Assembly (NCBI GenBank): GCA_020832735.1
Contig: JAFIEB010000020.1
Location: forward strand, 1 to 45,227
Source: Oceanicaulis sp.
GTDB taxonomy: Bacteria > Pseudomonadota > Alphaproteobacteria > Caulobacterales > Maricaulaceae
Reading direction: 5' to 3'
Length of the DNA stretch: 45,227 nt
The notes under the pieces are model-generated. The model was not told where the DNA came from. It was given only the letters and a program-made list of their open reading frames with translations, and did not search any database. A program made the translations under genes and the position numbers. Below are positions 17,685 to 25,421 of the stretch, piece after piece. The first letter of the stretch is position 1. Each line of letters starts with the position of its first letter.

Positions 17685-19054
17685 TGACATCCAACAGCGC
17701 CGACCTGCCGCTCAAAGCCTCTCAACGCACCTGGGCGGCCCAGGCGGCGGCGTTTGCGCTGGGCCGCTGGAGCCCGCTGGAAGTGTTCGACGCCTATGCG
17801 CGGCGCATCGCGGCCCTGAACCCGGCGCTGAACGCCGTGCTCGACACCCGCTTCACCGCCGCGCGCGAGGAGGCCGCCTCCAGCGCCGACCGCTGGGCGC
17901 GCGGCGCGCCCCTGTCGGAAATCGACGGGGCGGTGGTGCTGGTGAAAGCCAATATCGCGGTTGAGGGTCTGCCCTGGCATGCCGGGATCAAGGCCTATGA
18001 GCGGCGCATCGCGCGCCAGGACGCGGGCTGCGTGGCGCGCCTGAAAGCCGCCGGCGCGGTGATCGCGGGTACGGTGAACATGGAGGAAGCCGCGCTCGGC
18101 GCGGTCACCGACAATCCCTGGTTCGGGCGCACGCTCAATCCCTGGGGCCAGCCGGGCGAGGCGCTGACCCCGGGCGGATCATCAGGCGGATCGGGCGCGG
18201 CGGTGGCGGCGGGCCTGTGCGTTATGGCGCTGGGCACCGACACCATGGGATCGGTGCGCATTCCGGCGGCCTATTGCGGCGTCTCCGGCCACAAGCCGGG
18301 CCGCGATCTCGTTGAGACCGGCGGCGTGGTCGCCCTGTCCACCACCCTTGATCATGTCGGCCCGCTGACCCGTTCGGCGCGCGATCTCTCCGCCTTCATG
18401 GCCGCCCTGTCCGGCAAGCCCCAGCGCCCGCAAAAGGGCCTGACCGGGCTCACCATCGGGCGCTGGCGCTTCGAGGATGCGCTGGATTGCCACCCCGCCG
18501 TCATGGCCGCCTTCGAGTTCGCGCTGAACCGGCTGGATCAGGCCGGCGCGCGCATTATCGATGTCACGCCAGAGCACTACGCCTATGGCCGCTCGCGCCG
18601 GGCGGGCCTGCTGATCAGCGAAGTGGAGGGCGCGCGCGCCCACGCCGCCCAGCTCGCCGAAACGCCCGAGGGGTTCTCCGAAGGCCTGCGCAAGCTGTTC
18701 GACTGGGGCTCGGCCCAGAGCGAGGACAAGGTCGAGGCGGCCTACCGCCTGGTGCGCGCCGCCGAAACCGACGCGCAGAACTGGTTCGCCCGCTGTGATC
18801 TGGTCGTAGCGCCCACGGCGCTGGAGCCGGCCTTCGAATTCGGCGCTCCGGCCCCGGCCGGCCAGGCCGACCTGACCGCCTTCGCCGACATGGCCGGCGT
18901 CCCCGCCACAGCGACGCCCATGGGCCTGACCCCCGAAGGCCGCCCGGTCTCGATCCAGTTCCTCGCCCCCCGCGGCCATGACGGCCTGGCCCTGCGCGCC
19001 GCCTCCCAGTTCGAAATGATGGCCGGCGGCCCGCTGATCCCGCCAGGGTATTGA
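17684..19054 (+). CDS. Amidase signature family amidohydrolase
   Basis: A 456-residue amidase with the Ser-cisSer-Lys arrangement visible: Lys88 in VLVKANIAVEG, cis-Ser166 in TPGGSSGGS, and nucleophile Ser190 in GTDTMGSVRIPA. It would hydrolyse an amide to an acid and ammonia or an amine. The residue two before Ser190 is Met where most members have Gly or Ala, in the oxyanion loop, so substrate scope or activity may be unusual. It shares TGATG with the CoA ligase stop, so both are probably translated together; the amidase could supply the acid for that ligase. GatA is ruled out by context and the lack of GatB/C. Confidence 0.88.
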   Translation: MTSNSADLPLKASQRTWAAQAAAFALGRWSPLEVFDAYARRIAALNPALNAVLDTRFTAAREEAASSADRWARGAPLSEIDGAVVLVKANIAVEGLPWHAGIKAYERRIARQDAGCVARLKAAGAVIAGTVNMEEAALGAVTDNPWFGRTLNPWGQPGEALTPGGSSGGSGAAVAAGLCVMALGTDTMGSVRIPAAYCGVSGHKPGRDLVETGGVVALSTTLDHVGPLTRSARDLSAFMAALSGKPQRPQKGLTGLTIGRWRFEDALDCHPAVMAAFEFALNRLDQAGARIIDVTPEHYAYGRSRRAGLLISEVEGARAHAAQLAETPEGFSEGLRKLFDWGSAQSEDKVEAAYRLVRAAETDAQNWFARCDLVVAPTALEPAFEFGAPAPAGQADLTAFADMAGVPATATPMGLTPEGRPVSIQFLAPRGHDGLALRAASQFEMMAGGPLIPPGY

Positions 19055-19084
19055 GGCGGGGGAGCAGATGGGCTCCCGCGCCTC
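19053..19084. terminator. Hairpin between convergent amidase and flavoprotein genes
   Basis: A 13-bp stem with one mismatch (left arm GAGGCGGGGGAGC, right arm GCTCCCGCGCCTC) and a 6-base loop includes the amidase stop and reaches the end of the opposite gene. There is no T-tract, so it may slow polymerase or protect the mRNA 3' ends more than terminate on its own. Confidence 0.45.
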
Positions 19085-19754
19085 ACCTGAAATCGCAAAT
19101 TTCGTCCAGCGGCTTCTTGCTGGCAGCGGCGGCCGGGTAAGCCGCATCCCCGGCGGGATAGCCCGTCACGATCAGCATGACCGGTTTTTCGTGGGCCGGG
19201 CGCTCGCAGATCTCGCTTAAGAATCCCATCGGGTTTGGCGTGTGGGTCAGGGTGGCCAGGCCCGCCTGGTGCAGGCTGGCCAGCAATAACCCGCAGGCGA
19301 TGCCGACGCTTTCGGTGACATAGTAATTCTTCTTAAAATCGCCGGGCTGCGGCCCGCCGCGCTTCTGGCCGAACACGGCGATCAGCCAGGGCGCGGTCTC
19401 CAGAAACGGCTTGGAGGCGTCCGTGCCCAGCGGCGCCAGCGCCTCGAGCCATTCCGCCCCCGCCTTACCGGCGTAGAAGGCGCGCTCCTCAGCCTCGGCC
19501 GCCTCGCGCAGGCGGGCGCGGATGGGTCCCTGGCCCAGCACGGTGAAATGCCAGGGCTGGTGATTGGCGCCATTGGGCGCCGTCCCGGCGGTCAGGATCG
19601 CCGTCTCGATGATCTCGCGCGGCACGGGGCGGTCGGAGAACTCGCGCACCGTGCGCCGCGTGCGCATCGCCTCGTAGAAGGCTTGCGCGCGCGCCTGCAT
19701 GTCGTCTTCGCTCCGCGCCTCGTAATCCAACGGACGGGCGTCCGGAATGATCAT
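19083..19754 (-). CDS. Nitroreductase-fold flavoprotein, iodotyrosine deiodinase-like
   Basis: A 223-residue FMN protein of the nitroreductase superfamily. The N-terminal [22 protein letters not shown] and the later [15 protein letters not shown] and HTPNPMGFL match the iodotyrosine deiodinase branch. The three substrate-lid residues of human deiodinase (Glu157, Tyr161, Lys182) have counterparts at Glu90, Tyr94 and Lys115 with exactly the same spacing, also relative to the FMN-binding Arg33-Arg34. It may reductively dehalogenate halotyrosines, relevant in the sea. It is convergent with the amidase gene; membership of the same pathway is not shown. Positions 19755-19895 upstream hold no gene. 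Confidence 0.87.
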   Translation of the reverse strand: MIIPDARPLDYEARSEDDMQARAQAFYEAMRTRRTVREFSDRPVPREIIETAILTAGTAPNGANHQPWHFTVLGQGPIRARLREAAEAEERAFYAGKAGAEWLEALAPLGTDASKPFLETAPWLIAVFGQKRGGPQPGDFKKNYYVTESVGIACGLLLASLHQAGLATLTHTPNPMGFLSEICERPAHEKPVMLIVTGYPAGDAAYPAAAASKKPLDEICDFR

Positions 19755-19895
19755 GTCAAGCCTCCCGCTTCCCGCCAGATCAGAATCGCCTTGCCCGACG
19801 GTTTGGCTTCAAGCTGATGCTATGGGATCATATGGAGCCTGCCCACAGGATGCTCAAAGGTAAAGGCGCCCGGGCTTTGCTCACTGGAGACTGGA

Positions 19896-20510
19896 ATGAT
19901 GCTTCTCAGCTTGATCGCCGCCGTCGCCGCCCACCAGACCGCCGCGCAACCGGCCCGGCCCGTCATAGCGCAGCCAAACCCCGCTGTTCTCAGGGGCATT
20001 GAGCGCGTTCAAGACGATGAAGACAGTCCGCCCCAAGAAGCGCTGCCGCCCAGAACGGCGCTAAGCGTCTCATTGAGAAACCCGCGCGGCTACATGCCAT
20101 ACGCCAGCATTTCGTGTGAGCACATCTCAAGCCACAGCATTAATGTTGACCACACAGCTGTCCGCTGCGGTGGCGGCTATCTTTATATTTACCCTTATTA
20201 CGAACGCATAAGGCACACGGGCGAATTATTTTCGGGCGAGCTTCTATTCTATGGAAATATGTGGAATATTGTATATGACGTTGGCGAAGGCGGCCGTGTG
20301 GTCAATACGCGGAGGGCCTGCTTTGGATCGTCATTCAATCTCAACGAGATGGAAACAGACGCCTCATGTGAAGCTCTCTGGGAGGATCGTCGCCGCGACT
20401 TCCTGCACGCCATACGCTGGGCGAATGAGAATGAAAAAACTCTCACCTTCAAAGCGGTTAGGCCGAACCCTGATCACCCGTTCATCATTGTCGACTATGG
20501 CTTCAGATAA
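19896..20510 (+). CDS. Low-GC secreted protein of unknown function
   Basis: A 204-residue protein with a short hydrophobic signal sequence (residues 2-13, then AAHQTAAQ) and a mature part with four cysteines (74, 91, 142, 158), enough for two disulfides in the periplasm or outside. The ATG follows GGAG by six bases. From about 20100 the DNA is much richer in A and T than all neighbours (for example the run encoding YLYIYPYYERI), which suggests acquisition from elsewhere. I do not recognise the family. It stands alone between a minus-strand flavoprotein and the end of tdh. Confidence 0.7.
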   Translation: MMLLSLIAAVAAHQTAAQPARPVIAQPNPAVLRGIERVQDDEDSPPQEALPPRTALSVSLRNPRGYMPYASISCEHISSHSINVDHTAVRCGGGYLYIYPYYERIRHTGELFSGELLFYGNMWNIVYDVGEGGRVVNTRRACFGSSFNLNEMETDASCEALWEDRRRDFLHAIRWANENEKTLTFKAVRPNPDHPFIIVDYGFR

Positions 20511-20578
20511 CGCGGCGCCTGAAGCCGGCCCGCAATTCAACCCGGATTAAGGCCAGACGCCGCCGCATCCGTGAGGCG

Positions 20579-21625
20579 TCAGACGCCTTTCCAGTCCAGG
20601 ATCACCTTGCCCGCCTTGCCTGACAGCATGGCGTCAAACCCGGTCTGGAACTCGGCTGCCGGCAGGCGGTGGGTGATCAGCTTCGACACATCCAGGCCCG
20701 ATTGCAGCATGGCCAGCATTTTGTGCCAGGTCTCGAACATCTCCCGGCCATAGACGCCCTTGAAGGTGATGGCGCGCATGATCAGCGCGCCCATGTCGAG
20801 GGTGAACGGCTTGGCCGGCAGGCCCAGCATGGCGATTTTCCCGCCCATCACCATGTGCTCGACCATCTGGTGGAATGCGGGCTCCGCGCCGCTCATTTCC
20901 AGCCCCACATCAAAGCCTTCGGTCATTTTCAGGCGCGCCATCACGTCGCGCAATGCCTCGCGCGTCGTGTTGACCGGCGTGGCGGTGGGGCAGACCGCCT
21001 CCAGCAGGCGCAGACGGTCGGGATTGATGTCGGTCACCACCACATGGCGGGCGCCGCAATGGCGCGCCACCGCCGCGGCCATGATGCCGATCGGCCCGGC
21101 GCCGGTGATCAGCACGTCCTCGCCCACCAGATCGAACGCTGTGGCGGTGTGCACCGCGTTGCCCAGCGGGTCCAGGAAAGCCGCCTGCTCCATGGACACG
21201 TCATCGGGCAGCGGCACCACGTTGAACGCAGGCAGGCGCAGATAGTCGGCGAAGGCGCCGGGCATGTTCACGCCCACGCCCTTGGTTTCGGGGTCCAGAT
21301 GGAAGCGCCCGGCGCGCACGGCGCGCGATTTCTCGCCCACCACATGGCCCTCGCCCGATACGCGCATGCCGGGCTTCACCCGGGCCACGTCGCGGCCGAC
21401 GGCCTCGATCACGCCGCCGAACTCATGGCCGACCACCATCGGCACCGGCACGTTCTTCTGCGCCCAGTCATCATATTTGTAGATGTGCACATCGGTGCCG
21501 CAGATGGCGGTCATGTGCACCCGGATCAGCACATCGTCCGGACCGATCTGTGGGCGCTCGACCTCCTGCATCCACAGGCCGACTTCGGGCTTGGCTTTCA
21601 CCAGGGCTTTCATGGACTGGGACAT
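20579..21625 (-). CDS. tdh: L-threonine 3-dehydrogenase lacking structural-zinc cysteines
   Basis: A 348-residue medium-chain dehydrogenase oxidising threonine to 2-amino-3-ketobutyrate with NAD+. The catalytic zinc ligands are present (Cys42 in ICGTDVHIY; His67 and Glu68 in GHEFGG), as are the NAD loop GAGPIG and the blocks TEGFDVGLEMSGA and GREMFETWHKM. The structural-zinc loop is the same length as in E. coli Tdh but its four cysteines are replaced by Gly97, Ser100, Val103 and Asp111. The start has GGAGG nine bases upstream; an internal ATG (21613) matches the usual family start. Its partner kbl lies at 27278, with a tdh-kbl relic between. Confidence 0.92.
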   Translation of the reverse strand: MSQSMKALVKAKPEVGLWMQEVERPQIGPDDVLIRVHMTAICGTDVHIYKYDDWAQKNVPVPMVVGHEFGGVIEAVGRDVARVKPGMRVSGEGHVVGEKSRAVRAGRFHLDPETKGVGVNMPGAFADYLRLPAFNVVPLPDDVSMEQAAFLDPLGNAVHTATAFDLVGEDVLITGAGPIGIMAAAVARHCGARHVVVTDINPDRLRLLEAVCPTATPVNTTREALRDVMARLKMTEGFDVGLEMSGAEPAFHQMVEHMVMGGKIAMLGLPAKPFTLDMGALIMRAITFKGVYGREMFETWHKMLAMLQSGLDVSKLITHRLPAAEFQTGFDAMLSGKAGKVILDWKGV

Positions 21626-21735
21626 GGCGGCGGGCCTCCACGCTAGAGGGGGACGGTCATCGCCGGGGGTTCTAGCGCAAACGCGGCGCGCAGGCGATGT
21701 CCGTCGCCTGTAACAAAACCGTTGACGCGACGGTG

Positions 21736-21765
21736 TTGGCCGGGCCGGGCCGGGCGCGCTATAGT
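21736..21765 (+). promoter_or_regulatory. Probable promoter of the small membrane protein genes
   Basis: TTGGCC (21736-21741) and TATAGT (21760-21765) are spaced 18 bases apart and lie about 60 bases before the first gene of the membrane-protein group. The spacer is a GGGCC repeat. No other gene was seen in the 21626-21822 gap. Confidence 0.45.
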
Positions 21766-21822
21766 CCCCATTGCTCTAAAAAGGGCGAGGGGGACTTAGT
21801 CCATGACAATAACAGGTTCAAG

Positions 21823-22287
21823 ATGAGCCGCGCGGCGCCGTCGGGCGTGATCGCGGGGGCCGCTTTGGCGCCGGCCTTTGGCGCACTGGTCGCCGTGGCC
21901 GGCATGATGACGCTGTCAGCCATGGAGGGCGCAGCCGCAGCCAGCCTGCCGCTGGCCCAGCTTGCCCCGCTGGCCGGTGAAGTCTGGCTCTACGCCCTGG
22001 CCTTCGCCTATCCGGCGGCGGCGGTGTTTCTGGTCCTGTGGCTGGTCTTGCGCGGGCTGGGCGGGCTCGGCATTGCTCTGGCCGGCGCGCTGGCGGGACT
22101 TGGCGCCATGGCCGCCTATCTGCGCCGCATTCATGACGGCGACTGGCTGTGGGCGCTGGCCGACGGGCGCGATGTCGCCACCCTCACCCTGCCCGAAGCC
22201 CCCGGCGCCTTCGCCCTGCCCCTGACCGGCCTGATCGCAGGCCTGGCCGCCGCCTGGCTGTTCGCAGCGCTGGCGGGACGCAGATGA
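21823..22287 (+). CDS. Small integral membrane protein
   Basis: A 154-residue, very Ala/Leu/Gly-rich protein with about four membrane segments (near residues 9-30, 49-72, 77-95 and 128-150). A hydrophilic loop (RRIHDGDWLWALADGRD) separates the last two. No known family is recognised. The ATG at 21823 was chosen because it begins just before the first membrane segment; it has only a weak AGG upstream. Its stop overlaps the next gene's start (ATGA). It is followed by two more proteins of the same general kind. Confidence 0.65.
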   Translation: MSRAAPSGVIAGAALAPAFGALVAVAGMMTLSAMEGAAAASLPLAQLAPLAGEVWLYALAFAYPAAAVFLVLWLVLRGLGGLGIALAGALAGLGAMAAYLRRIHDGDWLWALADGRDVATLTLPEAPGAFALPLTGLIAGLAAAWLFAALAGRR

Positions 22288-22796
22288 GCGGCGCGGCGGG
22301 CATGCGTCCATACCGCCTGCGAAAGCGCGGCGTCACCGCCACAGCCCTGATGAGCCCGATGCTGGCGGCAAGCCTCGCCGTCGCCTTGCCGGCCCTGGCG
22401 ACGCTGGTTTTCCTGTCGGTGACCACGGGTCTGGACCGCAACACCGGGCTGCAGGACTGGCTGGAATTCCTGGCCGTGTTTGCTCTGGCGACGGTCTGGG
22501 TTCTGGTCCGGGCCATAGCCCTGACCTATCTCGCGGCCAGCCCCTTGATCGCCGCCGCCTGGATGCTGGTCCATGGCCTGGGCTGGCGCGGGCCGCGCGA
22601 TCTCGCCCTGGCCATGGGCGCAGCCGGATTCATCTTCGGCGCCGTGTTTTTCGGACTGTTTTACGGGCTGGAGGTGGCGCTGCTCATGGCGCCATGCGGG
22701 CTGATCTCAGGGGTGATCACCGGCCTTTTCATCAGCACACGGGCCTATGAGCGCGTGGCGCCCCCTGAACCGGGGGTGGACGCTGCGCCCGGCTGA
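22284..22796 (+). CDS. Small integral membrane protein, paralogue of the next gene
   Basis: A 170-residue protein with four predicted membrane segments (about residues 23-44, 58-80, 82-100, 110-150). Its second half (GWRGPRDLALAMGAAGFIFGA, then APCGLISGVITG) parallels the downstream protein (GWRSPGAMALVMAAAGCMFGA, then LPCGALISVI), so the two probably arose by tandem duplication. The start overlaps the upstream stop (ATGA), implying coupled translation. No function is known to me. Confidence 0.7.
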   Translation: MSGAAGMRPYRLRKRGVTATALMSPMLAASLAVALPALATLVFLSVTTGLDRNTGLQDWLEFLAVFALATVWVLVRAIALTYLAASPLIAAAWMLVHGLGWRGPRDLALAMGAAGFIFGAVFFGLFYGLEVALLMAPCGLISGVITGLFISTRAYERVAPPEPGVDAAPG

Positions 22797-22851
22797 GCGC
22801 CCTATTCCATTTCCGTAAAACCTCTCTTCACATCGGGAAGGACATAGGATT

Positions 22852-23337
22852 ATGGGTAAGACCAACCCTCAACCAGGCGGCGCCGGTCAGGCCCGTCAGG
22901 CCACCCGGCCAGGCGTGATCATCGCAGCCCTGGCAGCGCCCCTGCTGGCGGCGTTAGTGGGCGGCTTTCTGGTCTTCGCCATCGCCGCCGTGTTCGTTCC
23001 CGATGCAACGGCCTCCGCAGACGAAATCCCGTCCATGCTCGCCGGTTCGCTGATTGTGGCTCTGGCCGGGCTGATTCTTTCTGCCCCCCTGACCTATGTG
23101 CTCGGCGGGCCGGTGATGGCGATCGCCTGGTATCTGGCCCACCGCCAAGGCTGGCGCAGCCCGGGCGCGATGGCGCTCGTGATGGCCGCAGCCGGGTGCA
23201 TGTTCGGCGCCGCCGTCATCGGTCTGATCTGGAACGAGCCGGCCATGACCCTCGCCGGCGCGGCCGCCGGCTTCCTTACCGGCCTGCCCTGCGGCGCCCT
23301 GATCAGCGTCATCGCCTACCGGCAGGCGGTGGATTAG
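22852..23337 (+). CDS. Small integral membrane protein
   Basis: A 161-residue protein with about four membrane segments (residues 22-48, 63-86, 105-126, 130-152) after a hydrophilic N-terminus rich in Gln and Gly. It is the apparent paralogue of the upstream gene, sharing the GWRSP helix-start and the PCG turn. The 55-base gap contains a GGAAGGA ribosome-binding site close to the ATG. Function unknown; three such proteins in a row may form one membrane complex. Confidence 0.7.
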   Translation: MGKTNPQPGGAGQARQATRPGVIIAALAAPLLAALVGGFLVFAIAAVFVPDATASADEIPSMLAGSLIVALAGLILSAPLTYVLGGPVMAIAWYLAHRQGWRSPGAMALVMAAAGCMFGAAVIGLIWNEPAMTLAGAAAGFLTGLPCGALISVIAYRQAVD

Positions 23338-23342
23338 CCGGG

Positions 23343-23367
23343 CGGCGCCAAGACGCCGAAGGCGCCG
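23343..23367 (+). terminator. Weak hairpin after the membrane protein genes
   Basis: CGGCGCC and GGCGCCG form a 7-bp stem with an 11-base loop, followed only by TTT. It may be a weak terminator for the membrane-protein operon. The downstream 23368-23482 gap has no gene, but has three TTGACC-containing repeats (23368, 23429, 23450). Confidence 0.35.
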
Positions 23368-23482
23368 TTTGACCACATTTTGGTGTAGTCTGACTGCGGT
23401 CCGGCGCTGAACATATGAAAACGGCGCTTTTGACCACGAAACCGGCGGTGTTGACCTCGTAAGCCGCGCTCTGGAGCACGTC

Positions 23483-24004
23483 ATGACAGCCCTTGTCCGC
23501 CTCATAGCCGCCGCTGCAATCGGGGGATTTCTGGCCGCCTGCGCCAGCACCCAGGCGCCCTATTACGGGCCCGCCTCCGCCGCACGGGATGGAAGCGGAT
23601 TTTCTGAAATGCGCATCGAGGACCGGCGCTGGCGGGTCAGCTATCGCGGCGCGCAGGGCGTGAGCCAGGGCGAGGCCGAGCGCCTCGCAATCCGGCGCGC
23701 GGCCGATGTGGTGCTCAATAACGGTCTGGAATGGTTCACGATTGTCGACAGCCGCACGATGCAGGAACCCCAGGCGCGCCGCAGCGGATCGCCCGTGCGC
23801 GTGGGCGGATCAGTGGGCCGCGGCTGGGGGTCTGGCGGGTATCGCAGCTCCAGCGTGGGCGTCGGCGTCTCAATGGGCGTGGGCAGCGGCTCGCAATCGG
23901 GGCAGCGCGCCGAGGCGGTGATCGAAATCATTGCCGGCGCTGGCGAACCGCGCCCCGAAGGCGCCTATGACGCCGCCATCATTGCGGCCGAGCCTCTGCG
24001 CTGA
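23483..24004 (+). CDS. CC0125/CC1285-like lipoprotein
   Basis: A 173-residue protein with a clear lipobox, LAAC with Cys20, so a lipid-anchored envelope protein. The body has GFSEMRIEDRRWRVSYRG, then AIRRAADVVLNNGLEWF, a pattern I associate with the alphaproteobacterial CC0125/CC1285 lipoprotein group. A glycine/serine-rich stretch (residues 105-140) is followed by AEAVIEIIAG. No biochemical role is known. It overlaps the end of the convergent YjbR-type gene by 26 bases. Confidence 0.8.
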   Translation: MTALVRLIAAAAIGGFLAACASTQAPYYGPASAARDGSGFSEMRIEDRRWRVSYRGAQGVSQGEAERLAIRRAADVVLNNGLEWFTIVDSRTMQEPQARRSGSPVRVGGSVGRGWGSGGYRSSSVGVGVSMGVGSGSQSGQRAEAVIEIIAGAGEPRPEGAYDAAIIAAEPLR

Positions 24005-24350
24005 ACACCTTTACCAGCGCCTTGGGCGCCACCGCGCGCCAGCTCTCGTCGATCCAGCTTTTGAGCATCTCCACGGGCGCGTCCTCGCCGTCCTCGAAAC
24101 AGGCGTAAACCCAGCCCGCCTTGCCCAGCCCGTACCCGGCCAGGCTGGCGAATTCATGCACCGACAGCACCGCCTGGCCGCTCTCGGGCAGCTTGACGGT
24201 CAGCGCGCAGCCCGTGCCGCTGCGCCCGCCGGACAGGAAGACGAAGGTCTTGGAGCGCACCTTGATGGCGATATCGCCCCAGGGATGATGCTCGCTCGCT
24301 TCAGGCAGGGTCAGCGCATAGGCGATCAGCGCGGGAAGATCCTTGTGCAT
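23979..24350 (-). CDS. MmcQ/YjbR family protein
   Basis: A 123-residue protein of the MmcQ/YjbR fold (CyaY-like). Features: LPEASEHHPWGDIAIKVRSKTFVFL near residues 15-39, TVKLPESGQAVL, and the C-terminal LKSWIDESWRAVAPKALVKVF. Members are small cytoplasmic proteins suspected of binding DNA, but the function is unsettled. It overlaps the lipoprotein gene tail-to-tail and diverges from meaB. The start is the only ATG that gives the full family N-terminus. Confidence 0.85.
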   Translation of the reverse strand: MHKDLPALIAYALTLPEASEHHPWGDIAIKVRSKTFVFLSGGRSGTGCALTVKLPESGQAVLSVHEFASLAGYGLGKAGWVYACFEDGEDAPVEMLKSWIDESWRAVAPKALVKVFSAEARPQ

Positions 24351-24437
24351 GGCGCACCTCCAAGCCGCTGAGGCTCGCCGGGACGCGCCCGCGCGTCAAG
24401 CTTGCCAAGACCCGCGAACTGGCCTGACCATGGCGCC

Positions 24438-25409
24438 ATGGACGCGCTCGCCGAACCCTTGCTCAGCGGAAACCGCACGGCCCTGGCCCGCGCGATCACC
24501 CTCGTGGAATCAACGCGCCCCGACCATCAGGCGCGCGCCCGGAGCCTGCTCACCGATATCATGGACCGCACCGGCGGCGCCTGGCGCATCGGCCTGACCG
24601 GCGTGCCGGGCGTGGGCAAGTCCACCCTGATCGAGGCGCTGGGCACCCGCCTGACAGCGCAGGGCCGCAAGGTCGCGGTGCTGGCCGTAGACCCCTCCTC
24701 CAGCCGTACCGGCGGGTCAATTTTAGGGGACAAGACGCGCATGGGCGCGCTGGCCGTCGACCCGGCCGCCTTCATCCGCCCCTCCCCCAGTGCCGGCACG
24801 CTGGGCGGCGTCACCCGCAAGACGCGCGAAACCATGCTTCTGTGCGAAGCGGCGGGCTATGATGTTGTGATTGTTGAGACCGTCGGCGTCGGCCAGTCCG
24901 AGACGCTGGTCGCCGACATGGTCGATGTGTTCGTGGCCCTGATGCTGCCGGGCGCCGGGGACGAGCTTCAGGGCATAAAGAAGGGCTTACTGGAGCTCGC
25001 TGAAATCCTGTTCGTCAACAAGGCCGACGGGGATAACGCCACCCGCGCCCGGCGCGCGGCGCGTGATCTGGAAGCCGCCCTGCACCTGCTCGCCCCGGCC
25101 TCGCCGCACTGGTCCCCGGTGGTGCTCACCGGCTCGGCGCAGACGGGTGACGGCGTGGATAAGCTGTGGGACGCCGTCACCGCCCACCGCAAGGCGCTGG
25201 ACGCGGCCGGCGCCCTGGCGCAGCGGCGCGCGGACCAGCAGGTGCGCTGGCTGTGGTCTATGGTGGAGGCGCGCGTGCTCGACGCCTTCAGGGCCGATCC
25301 GTCCGTCAAATCCGCCGCCGGCGAGCTGGAGCGCGCCGTCGCATCCGGGCGCCTGCCCGCCAGCGAAGCGGCGGAAAGATTGCTGAAAGTGGGCGCTATA
25401 AAGCTATAA
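24438..25409 (+). CDS. meaB: MeaB/ArgK-type G3E GTPase
   Basis: A 323-residue P-loop GTPase that protects and reloads the B12-dependent methylmalonyl-CoA mutase or a related mutase. Seen: Walker A GVPGVGKST, the DPSSSRTGGSILGDKTRM block diagnostic of MeaB/ArgK, the ETVGVGQSE switch and NKAD for guanine specificity. The C-terminal arm for dimerisation is present. The start at ATG 24438 matches the family length; an upstream frame extension lacks support. No mutase gene is in the window, so the partner is encoded elsewhere. Confidence 0.92.
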   Translation: MDALAEPLLSGNRTALARAITLVESTRPDHQARARSLLTDIMDRTGGAWRIGLTGVPGVGKSTLIEALGTRLTAQGRKVAVLAVDPSSSRTGGSILGDKTRMGALAVDPAAFIRPSPSAGTLGGVTRKTRETMLLCEAAGYDVVIVETVGVGQSETLVADMVDVFVALMLPGAGDELQGIKKGLLELAEILFVNKADGDNATRARRAARDLEAALHLLAPASPHWSPVVLTGSAQTGDGVDKLWDAVTAHRKALDAAGALAQRRADQQVRWLWSMVEARVLDAFRADPSVKSAAGELERAVASGRLPASEAAERLLKVGAIKL

Positions 25410-25421
25410 ATATCAGCGCCT

